64,000 bases of DNA, from the NCBI GenBank assembly GCA_935421135.1, contig OW285197.1:12591223-12655222 (forward strand). Reading direction: 5' to 3'. The position numbers and the translations under genes are program-made. Below the pieces are notes generated by a model. That model had not been told where the DNA came from and did not search any database. It saw nothing but the letters and a program-made list of their open reading frames with translations. The DNA is from Bugulina stolonifera. Taxonomy: Eukaryota; Bryozoa; Gymnolaemata; Cheilostomatida; Bugulidae. Of the stretch, positions 49,101 through 61,100 are shown piece after piece; the stretch's first letter is position 1, and each line of letters starts with the position of its first letter.

Positions 49101-52100
49101 GTATGATGTATATAGGATTACCTTTAATTTATTCCACTCTTTTAGTCTGCCATCCAGAAACTCAGCAGTGTGCGGAGGGAGATAATCAGTGTAGAAGTGG
49201 ACACTGCTATCCAGCATGTTCTACCGGCAGCCCCTGTCCTGATGGTCTAGCATGTCATGATGGGGTGAGTTCAGGTTACAAATACACCTCTATGCTAACA
49301 CCAGCACAAGATTTGTCAAATTGTTGCTAGTTCTGTTACCCTTATTCCCTTCCTGACATCCACAAGTTTTTACAGAATAATATTCTAAGCATGGTGCTCA
49401 ATCCACTAAGTTAAAGCTTTTACGAATGTTTTGTTGATTGTTGCCTTGTTTTTTAGCTTTTAAATATCGCATTGAGTGCACCACACTAATGAATGTTCTT
49501 TACCAGTTGTATGCCATTAACAGGTGTGCACTATACACTGCCACCACCACTCTGACTGTGGTGGAACACAGTTCTGTGTTAATGGACGCTGTGTGCAGAC
49601 GTGTATGTCTGGCGGACTATGTGATACCCAACAAAAGTGTGACACTCATATGTGTAGACAGCCTTGCTCTCCAACAGGTAGTCTATTTCTGTTCTCATTC
49701 CAGTCCTCCAGTCAATGAAGTGTTGTGTTGTTATTCATTATTGGTATTATTTCTTAGTAATGCTAAGTTAAAGATATGCATCTGTAGATATTATTAAGCA
49801 CAGAAGGTCAATAACATGAAAAATTAAAACCCATAATGAGCAGATAATTCCAGTTATTCCCAAGTAGTCCCTTTTGGTGCTAGCTAGGAACTCTTAGTAC
49901 TGAGATCCATCTACTGTTACATGTGTGTGTCTGTTCTCTCCAGCCACCTAAAGTAATCTTGGGGTATATGATAGACGACATTGTATGAACTTTAATCTAT
50001 TGTAGACAGCACTTGTGGCATTGGATCAGCTTGTCAACCTGGTATCGGCTGTGTCGCCACTTGTACTAGAGATGAGCATTGCCTCTCCAATCTGGAGCTG
50101 TGTGTCAGTGAGTCTTAGTCAGTTTGCCACTCTATGTAGTACATTATCCGTGTTCAGTGTTATACATTAGCCGGTGTTACATGCATATACCGCTCAATAT
50201 TATACATTAGCCTGTGTTCCATGTCTGCAGGTGGTTTATGCAAACCCAAGTGCAAGTCAAATGCTGACTGTGATTCTATATCTACCTGTCTAAATGGGAG
50301 ATGTTACACTGTATGTAGTGATGAGGATGATTACTGTACAGACCAACAATACTGTACTTATGGTCTGTGTATGGCAAGGTGTAAGGTGATGTATCTACGG
50401 TATCAGATGTACTACATGTATGTCACTATGGGGTATTGTTCACGAAAACACGTTGATATTTCACTAGTACATAACTGCATTAGAAGAAATGTTCTAGTTA
50501 TGCTGAACTATTTATCAATTTACTTCGTGCACTGAGAAATTGCATGTGACGTTACGTAGAAATCTCATAGACTGTACAGCAAAACCTCAACAGTCTGGTA
50601 AGGCCCCAGTGTCAGTTAGTACAAATAGCAGAGGCTCTACTGTATCTCCTGTCTTATTATCGTATCTGACCTGTCTGTAGATATCATTCACCTGTCTTCT
50701 ACATGTATATGAGTATCGTAGCCAGAAACCAGTCATTTAGTTTATTATCACAGGATACTGCTGACTGTGGGCCTACAGAGGTATGCCCCGTCTACCGCAC
50801 TAACCCGGTATGTAGACTCCAGTGCTATGCTAACGATGACTGTTACCGGCAGAAGCAGATCTGTTTCACAGGACTGTGTAGTTCTCCTTGTAAAGCTCAC
50901 AAAGATAAGTCTTGTGACTATGGAGATGACTGCCTCACTGGTTAGTCATAGTTTACCTCGTCGCTATGGTAACTGCCAGTTACCATAGCGACATTGTTAC
51001 TGAGTTTCTTTCTTGTTACATCAACCTTCCTGTAGAGAAAATTGTAGAACGCTGACTATTAGCTTGTGGTGACTGACCGCTCTATTCATGTATAGAGTCA
51101 GACTCATTCAGTCATATCAATCTGTGTGCTCATTGGCTGAATCTATTTTCCGTAATCTGTAGTTGTAATTCATTGAATTGGATTTAATACCTGCGAGTTG
51201 ATATTCACATGTAGTTCATGTTGAACGCTTGATTATGTTGTTTTAGAAGAAGGTATATGGGCGTGTGCCTCCACCTGTAGCAGTGGCTGTAATGAAGTTC
51301 AGTACTGTTCAACTAACAACTATTGTAAAGCGGTAAGTAATGTTGATAATATTATCTGCTCTAAGGCTAGCAGCGCAGTATACCTCCTAGGTAGAGCGCT
51401 CAACTATCTAAAGTGGACATCTGTCCGATACATCATATACATGTACACGTAGGCATAGTCCACTAATTACACGCTGTTATTCTGAACTATCTACTACTGG
51501 TATGTAGAAATATGGAATGACTTGTACAAGCCGACTAGACTGTGATCCATACAACTACTGTAAGAAGGAAGGGACGGCCACTCAGGGTACCTGTACACCA
51601 AGCATTAAGGTTGGAGGGAGCTGTAAAACTGTATCATGTGGTAGGTTCCACAATGTAGCATGTACACATGTCATACAACACTATTTTTGTCACGTTGGAT
51701 ATTACATTTGCAAACGTGAAGTACGGGTAGGTTGTACACGTAGTATAGTCTTGCGGACCTGTGAGTTGAAGGCCATGTTGTGGATTGTTAGCACTGCTTA
51801 TTAACATCATAGATGTTGTAGACATATTTAATAGTGATAAGTTCAAGTCGCAACCATTGATAGCTTTTACCCCCAGTTACATACATTGTAATGGGAGGAT
51901 TCGATACAAAGTGTTTGTGTTCGTCGCGATGCAGTACACTCTCTCTATACACACTGTTTCATCGCCATTGTTATTCTCCATAGCCTACTCCGTGATTGGC
52001 TGTGGTGTATTTTCTACGTTCAGGTATGAATGAGGTTTGTGCAGACGGTGTATGTGAGTGTGTTAAGTACAATGACGGTACGTGTCTGGGACCACCCAAC

Positions 52101-55100
52101 TACTGCCCTACTGGACCCACGGCAGAGTGGATCAGCTGTGGCGTAGACGTAGCAGGTTCTTCCTGTAACAATCGAACAGACATGTGTCAGTGCCCTGACA
52201 GTCACCAGCAGGTGGTCAGGCAGTGCCTCAACCTCAGAGGTCAGTGTATGTGTATGTGTCTATTCAGCAACTCATGCCTCCAATCCAATATTATGTTCAT
52301 TATTTATTATTATTATTGTTGTTTAATTTGGGTAAAGCATTGAGTAGCATCTCCATTTCTTACCTGCCATGAAATGGGTGGCGTCTTTTAAAAGCTGATT
52401 AGGAATGTATTTTGTTTACAAGCACTGTGGTTACCAAACCTTCCGCTATAAAGCAAGGAGATTCAAATCTGATATCTGTAAACAGAGTCTGACTCATGTA
52501 GATATCATTACATTATGTTCCTCTAACCTGCTGTTCCCCAGCTCAGAGCACAAATTTAGACTCACATTATAGATAATATAATATATTGTAAGTGTATTGT
52601 GTATAAAATGATTCATTGATTGCATGACTCTCTGTGTAGAATGTACTAAAGATGATGATTGTCCTGGAGCTTCCTGCGTAGCTTTCAGATGTCACCCTCG
52701 CTGTACTAAGCTGTCTCAGTGTCCTCAAGGTTTGGCCTGTGCTAACGGACTCTGCTCTCTCAACTGTACGGCTCACAGTAAGCATCTCTGATTGATTAAC
52801 TCTACAATTACTACTTCATTGTAACTCCCGACTCATCTCGGGTGTAGATGCTGTAAGCACACCAGCTCAAGGCAAACACAAAGTGCTATTTTATAGAAAG
52901 GGGTTTGGGGGTTTGGATGAGCTGATGAGTTAGAGTTGGCTTTCAACCAATCAAAATCACAGGCCATTTTGCCACTTTTGTTTGTAACCTTGCCCAGTCA
53001 CAAAAGTCGTTCAAACAATAGTTTTAGAGCAGATGTACCACTGTTCTCTGTTCTACAGGTGAATGCGAGTATGGACAGGTGTGCGTCGGAGGTAAATGTC
53101 TCATTTCCTGTTCTGCAGACGACACTCAATCTTGTACAATTGAGCAGGGGTGTGATTCTCTATCTGGTGTATGCAGACGGTATGTACTAGTAATATTCGT
53201 GGTGGTGCTGATAGTAGTGGTAGTAATACCACGGCACTAGTTCTAGCAGTACAATTAGTATTAATACTAAAACTAGTGGTAGTAGTGGTGTGGTACCTGT
53301 AATGGTGATGATAGTGGTAGTGGTAATATGTATGACCAACGAGAAAACTAATATGTGTTATAATGGTAATACTAGTGGTAGTACTAGTGCAAGTGGTATT
53401 CGTAGTGTGATGGTAGCAGAAAGGGGTTGTAGTGGGAGCAATGGATCTAACATTGTATACACATAATCATATTACATCTTTTTAGCACATGTACAGACGA
53501 CTCCCAATGTGCTGACACTAAAGATGAAGCTGGCTACTGTAAGAATGGACTCTGCGTAGCCCTCTGTACTAATGGTGAGTCCATGTGACTGGACAGCTGT
53601 ATGGTGTCAGCCATATTTGAATCACTGCTTGTCACAAACTGAATTAGTGATATTGGTCTTGGATTGAGATTGTTGGATACACAATGTCCTCAAGTCATCG
53701 TGCTGTTTCAAGTCATCTGAGAATATGCTCAAGTATGACTGAAAGTGCTGGTACGCATGGTCAACTATTATATTGTTCTTGTCTTACTGCTACCTTTTCT
53801 AGCCTCAGAGTGTGGTGCCAGGCATAGATGTAGTGAGGCTGGGGTGTGTCAACCCCTGTGTAACTCTGAGAAGGACTGTGCACCCACAGACTACTGTATT
53901 GCGGGCGTCTGCTCTGCTCACTGCAGTAAGAATTCTGACTGTCTTGGCTCTTTCAACTGTAAACTCGGCATCTGTTCCCCTCCATGCTCTGTAAGTCTAA
54001 GAAACAACCCAATCTCAGTTGAATATAGAAAATTTGCCCAATCACAGTCGAGTATATGGAAATAACCAGTCATAGTGGAGTAGATTATGTGACTGTCTCA
54101 TCTTCGACATATATCTCTACACATGATGTATGACTATATCAAGTATGAATGACAGTAGCATGAGTCATGTAGGGTGCGATGTCTTTATTTATACATTTCT
54201 ATACAGTTTATTATTATACTACAGAGTGACAGCGACTGTCTGACAGACGGCAGCAGGTGTCATGTTGGATCATGTGTCTCCCTTTGTTTACCAGGAGTCA
54301 ACCATGTCTGCGGTTCGGCTGCTTGTGCTGCAGGTAATGCATGGTGATGTCACTACGTCTTTTCCTGCTCTATGATGTCACTCTCTGTACTTCACGATGT
54401 CACTATGTACTCTTTGTACTTTGTAACCGAACCATTTACTCTCTACTTTATGATGTTACTGTGTACCCTTTTTATTATTTGATGTCACCGCGTACTCTAC
54501 ACTAGTAGTCTGTACTATTAATACTGTTATGTAGGTGTATGTACAGCTCTGTGTAACACAGATGAGGTTTGTTCACCCAATGAAGCCAAGTGTCACCCTC
54601 TAGAAGGAGGTTGTTATATAGAGTGTAGGAAGGATGAACACTGCTCTGCTGGACAGTACTGTAAGGACAGCAAGTTCTGTGAGAGTTCACAAGACAGAGA
54701 CTGCTCGTCTGATGCGGTATGTATCAGCCTATGCTATTATCTGATATTACTGTATAGTATTGTCTAATAATATATTGTACACTATTATATAATATCGTCT
54801 AATGCAGGGTTTATTATTCTACTGACCTTTTGCATTCGCGGACTGCACTTTCATATTCTTTGCATGCACATGCAAGAAGTAAGCCACGAAATTTATGGTT
54901 TTACATTGCAATTAGACATATTAATGTTAGCAACAATAGCCAATCGTGAATAGTGAATACTTTCTGCATGTGAATTCAAAAGGACGCTAGGGTGTTTTCA
55001 TGTATACTATCACCTGATTATGTGTGCACTGCAGTATGTAATATATTAGTTGTAATCCTATGTTTACAGGGAGTTTGTGGTGCAGAATTCTACTGCTCTG

Positions 55101-58100
55101 AAGGAGTTTGCACTGCTCTACACAACCCTGGAAAATCTTGCAGACCCTCGCAATCTGGAGATTCTTGTGGTAAGGAGATGTACATACACAGTGCAGTTAT
55201 ACTTCTGACATGATTGTCTCTATGGGTGACGGAAATACTTGTCTTCATCAAACTACCGGTGTTTCCATGGTGCCTTTTTCGATGGAGATGTTTCTTTATG
55301 TTTCCATGTTTGTTATCAAAGTATTACTTCTTCAGCCCCTTGCAGTTTGCACTGCCAGGTGCCAGTGCTGGCCAACCCCTGTGAGAAAGGCCCAGATGAC
55401 ATGGCCTTTTTTGGCGAGGGTAGAGGAGTTGCCTTGAAGTCATGCTGGCATGACCCCAAGGACTTTTTTATGAGGTACAGGAGCAATTGTGGCTGGATGC
55501 TCTTCCTAACACCACCGTGACCGGGATTCAAACCTTCAGCATGAAAGCTCAGTATGCTAACCCTTAAGCCACGGCTGCTCCCTATTACTTCTTCAATACA
55601 ATACATGTCATTTATATTTCTGTATTGAAATTAATGTTGGATAATGTATAACCTGTATCTCCAGGTCCCCTTGAGTACTGCAGTAGTGCACTGCAGTGCG
55701 AGTGTATCAGAGATAGCTCAGGGAGTTGTCTTACCTCATCTACTGATTGCACGGATGACGCTTTTTGTAAGACGAAGATGGGACCGTCTGCACTGTGTGA
55801 CCCGGCCTTAAGTATCTGCGTATGCGACTCTAAACTAGCTAGACTCAACAATGCTGGCAAATGTGTTCAACACATCAAAGGTAATTAATATCATCTTGTG
55901 GTAATGAACTCTCTTGCTGATTGGCTGACTTATTTTAAGACAACCAATCACAAGCTATGTTTATCACATTCTGGTTGTTGATTGGATAACTTGAGAACTG
56001 TGTGGAAATTGATGCAATTGTAAGGAATAAGAATAATGGTTGCTACTCGGACAGATATTCTATCAACCAATCAGCTATCAGATATTTGTTGGTTCAACTT
56101 TGTGAACTGTTTTTGTGCTGCTGTCTGTAATTCGCAGATTTTAGCTCAGAAAATAAGAGTTATTATTTCTAATCAAACTTGCATCTTGCTATTAAGGACC
56201 CGTAGAGTCTCAATACCTAGTTCTCTGCAGCCAGCCCAGTGTTGAACTTAGGTCTCGGTTGGCAATGAGTACTAGTCACAGATAAACACCATCTTTGTAT
56301 AAACCGCATTATATATTCATTGTATACAGGCTGTGACTCAAGTGTAGACTGTGGATCCTCCGGAGAAGTATGCTATGATCACGGGTGCCACACTACCTGC
56401 AATTCTGATACTAACAGTTGTAGAGGAGACACCGTCTGTAAGAATGGAGTGTGTCTGCAAGCATGTAATAAAGGTAAATATATGTATTATACCACACCTC
56501 ATTTACATCCTGACAGTAGACATCATTGCATGCAGTATACCTTATGTTATGTTTTTATTGATCTCTACAGATAGTGAATGCTGGTCTAACAGTCAGTCAT
56601 GCATACAAGGAGCTTGTATATCACTGTGTAGCCAGAGTAACTTAGCGGACAGTGCCTGTGTTGAGGGTATAGTCACCTCCCCCTGTGGAGAGTGTGACTC
56701 TGGTTGGGTTTGCTACAATGGCTTCTGCGTCATCACATGTGCTAGAGACAGTTCCTGTGCAGCCAATCAGGTGCGTCTTAAAATGTGCAGTAATCTTTCG
56801 TCATGTATCTTTGATACCAGTAGTGTAAATTATCTGCTGTGTATACCGTGTGCTGTAGTTTATAATGTGATATGTAGTGTATATTGCACACTTTGTTGTA
56901 TACATTGTGCTGTACACTGCGTGTTGTCAGTGCGTACTGCGTACTGTAGTGTATACTGCATACTGTATTGTTTTCTATAGTGTATATTGCTTACTGTACT
57001 GAATACTGTGCCGTATTGTCTATTGTATACCATATACATGTATAATACTGAACTGCTGTTAGTGCTGTTAGTGTATACTGTGTACTGTATGTTGTATACT
57101 ACGTGTATGACGTATTCTGTAGGCATGTGTAGGAGGAAAGTGTCTTTGTAATCAAACTACTCACCAATGTCCAGGACCCTCCCACACATCTGGTGAGTAG
57201 CTACTGTACAAACCCTATTGCTACCACATCTACTGTATAGCCTCTAATATTATCATATATACTCTATCACCCCTACTGTTACCATATCTACTGTACAATT
57301 TCTACTATTATCATATATACTCTATCACCCCTACTGTTACCATATCTACTGTATAACCTCTACTATTACCATATCTACTGTATAACCTCTACTAATAACA
57401 TATCTACTGTATAATCCCTACTACTATCATATATACTGTACAACCCCTACTATGACCATATCTACTGTATCACACCTACCATTATCATATATACTCTATC
57501 ACCCCTACTGTTACCATATCTACTGTATAACCTCTACTATTACCATATCTACTGTATAACCTCTACTAATAACATATCTACTGTATAACCTCTACTACTA
57601 CCATGTCTACTGTATAATCCCTACTACTATCATATATACTGTACAACCCCTGTATCACCCCTATTATGACCATATCTACTGTATCATCACTACTGTTATC
57701 ATATCTACTGTATCACCTCTACAGTAGGGGAGATACAGTAGATATGATAATAGTAGGGATTATACAGTTGATATTGTCACAGTAAGGGCCACAACTGTTA
57801 CCATATCTACTGTATAATGCCTACTATTATCGTATATACAGTATAACCCCTACTATTACCAGGTATGAGCTTTTCCTGTACCAGTGATGAAGACTGTGGT
57901 TCTCTAGCCGAGTGCTCACTCAGCAAGTCATGTCAGTGTCAGATGGGTGCAATACGTTCCTCCAGCGGCGAGTGTGTGTGGAACTTGGGTTAGTTAGTTG
58001 GGGTTTGTTATATGTAAACGATTGCATGTTACATTCGTAACAATAGAGTTTATTTACTTTTACAGTTTTCGTCTGCATGTGCAATTTTATACAATAACCG

Positions 58101-61100
58101 GTCTAAGGACTGGGAACTTTCTTGGAAATTTCTTGGCATTCTGTTGTTTAGCTTTATAGCCAGGTACCGTATTATATATTATTACAGCAAAGCTGTAATT
58201 GATCTCACAGCTCAGCTGAATGCTATATTATTACCTACCATGTAGCTGGGAGCTTTATTTTGCTATGCTCAGCTTTGTTTGTACACTGTAACTTAGTTGT
58301 ATTGTTTCAATCTCATGGACCATCTATTAGCACAGTCTGCTGCTGCCACTGCTGCTGCCACTGCTGCTGCCACTGCTGCTGCCACTGCTGCTGCCGATGT
58401 TGCTACATGGAATAATCCCAAGTACTTCAACCAGAGCACCAACAAGTAATAGTTTCATCAGCCTATCTATACAATGCCGCTACAGGGAGTTATGGGTAAT
58501 GGTTCTTTCGTATCTATTTATAGATGTTGTTTGCCAAAGCTGCCCCACCTGTATTGGTAGCTGTGACAGAGAGAATATGGTATGCAATACTAAGAGCAGA
58601 TTGTGCGTGTGTATAGACGGGTATGTGCTGGACCCCTCCACCCTTTCCTGTACGAAGTTATCAGGAGCTCTGACTAACTTTAGATGCCAGCACCAGGTGG
58701 ACTGCACAGCCTACCCTGGAACCGTGTGTAGCTCTTCTATTGGTAAGTGCAATGTAATATATGATGTGCATATGCATAGCATGGGCTGTGTACTATTCTA
58801 CTAGTGAGTGTGTGGTGTGCATAGCATGGGCTGTGTACTATTCTACTAGTGAGTGTGTGGTGTGAATAGCATGGGCTGTGTACTATTCTACTAGTGAGTG
58901 TGTGGTGTGAATAGCATGGGCTATACGCTATTATACTAGTGAGTGTTTGCTGTGCATAGTATGGTACGCTGCCAGCTGCCCTACATGTAGAACTATTTCT
59001 AGTGGCTCCATCTCAATGCTGTACTGATATACGACTGTCGCGTCACGTTACACTGCATGCACATGTATATGGTGGGCTTCACTGCAGTTTGCCACGCTAT
59101 ACAGAGTGTTGTAGTATTGTGCACACTGTGGTACTATGGCCATCTTTGTTTTAAACTTCATGTAGTGGAACAAAGCGGCTACAAGCACTACTTAGCACTA
59201 TCGCTGAATGTTTTCCTTTTATTTGATTACAGTAAAAAATATTTTTTATATCATTTTTTCTCGGTTATCTCCCCATGTAACTTCACAAATAGGAAGACAC
59301 TATTTCTACTGCTAGCTTTTTAAAATAACAGCTGATTATTCAGCATAGCTTTTGTGCTATTTTGCTATACATCAAGATTAGTACATGTTTATACCTATAA
59401 AAGCAACCTGAGTGTAGATGACAACCATAGTTGTTTAGTGCAGCTCTGCTCCAATCCACAGTATCAGGAATCTATTCACCACAATGCACAAGGTCAGTAT
59501 GCTTCCACGCACATCTGTACATGTATACTCATTTATTATCTATATAAAGTTTGACTCTGTTTATGGAGTTGGGTTCTCTTTTTGCAAGGAGATAATTCCT
59601 GAGTATCAATTAATTTGATTTCGCTTCCATCAAAATAATTCCTCCCTGACTGGGGATTGATCTTGAGACCTAACTAGTCGCCTAGCACAGTGAACAGATC
59701 ATGCTACCACTAGACTATCTAGGTAGCTTTAAAATCAAACCTTTCATCATTGAGCAGTAGATGTGTACGCGAAACACGCCCCTTCCCATCATGCTATATG
59801 TTTCAAGTGATTGTTCATTTGTTTTATGTGAGATTTTCTTGTTGCAAATAGTTTATCTTCGAACAACTATGATACTCTATCTCTCGTCTGTGAAAATAAC
59901 CATATACAGTTGTATAAAATTGACTCACTGGCAAAGCTTTCTGTGTTGAGGTTGCGGAGCTAGCGTAGTGTATTGTGCTTCGTCCACTGTGCTAGGGGAT
60001 TAGGTGCCATAGTAGCTTTGGATTTAGACCTCAGTCACGGTTGCGAATATTTGTGGCTTTTAAATTGAGCCCCTCCCTGTTCAATACAAATACCCAGGTT
60101 CTTTACATTACCTGAAGTCACATAAGCAAAAATGGCCCAATCCCTAAACTCCCCATATATAGCAAGGTGGTCATAGGGATAGACAGTAAGATATTTGTCT
60201 CTACCCCAGTTAAGTGGTGCTAGGAAGCCTATAACATCTGCGATTCCAGACCATCCTGGGACCAAATTATCGGTTTTTGCACCTCTGAACATGCTCATAA
60301 AATGCCTTTTTATGCTTATTGTGTTTTTGATTTTAGGTCTCTTCTATTTCCCTGCTGGCGTGTGCCATTATATTGCGCTGTCAAGGAGCAAGACCAAGTT
60401 CCTTAGGAGATAACCCAAATTCTTCAATTGAGGGTTTAGATGAGTATGAGGGAGACAATCTTGTTGTTGCTGTGCAACTAGAAGTGGATGGAAGCTTTGA
60501 CCAGATGGAGGGGTATGAAATCTCTGTTGAACTTCAACCCGAGGGTGCCCACTGGGACGACAGCATGCCCATGCAGGGAAACAGTAATGGCAGTGAACCT
60601 AGAGATGGTGACATCGTTCCAGTTCAAGTGGAAGATGCTTATGAGGATATGAGAGATTTTATTCTACCTGTGCAGCCAGAGGAAACATCCGATGGGGAGG
60701 AGCTCATGCCAACAGTGCAGACAGAGGGTGCATTCAACGTGTTTGCACAAGCAGCAAATATTTTCTAACCTTGGTATTAGAAGAGTGCCCTTGTACCAGT
60801 TTCACCTTTTCAACATCTATATGTATATGTCTATAATATGCATACATTCACACAGATCGGCTAAACTCAGGATGAAAGTTTATTTATTTTTTTGTGAATT
60901 TCTATCTTAACTAGAAAAGGAATCATTACCATTTTACCGGCGTGGCATTCTAATTTTTAACTTTGCCATCTTAGAAAGAAAATAGTTGCGCAATCATCTG
61001 TATTATCAGCATAACTCGAGATATTTGTGGTCCCACAAAACTAAGCTGTTATTATTATCTAATATTTTTTCAATATTAAAAGTGAATTTTACGAATTATT

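Noticed and set aside
55316..55606. Minus-strand frame of 96 codons
   Set aside because: It overlaps SINE copy A, and the same peptide pieces appear at 61778-61960 because the SINE is repeated.
59645..59735. Functional tRNA gene
   Set aside because: A and B boxes are present, but I could not fold consistent acceptor and anticodon stems; a SINE-like relic fits better.
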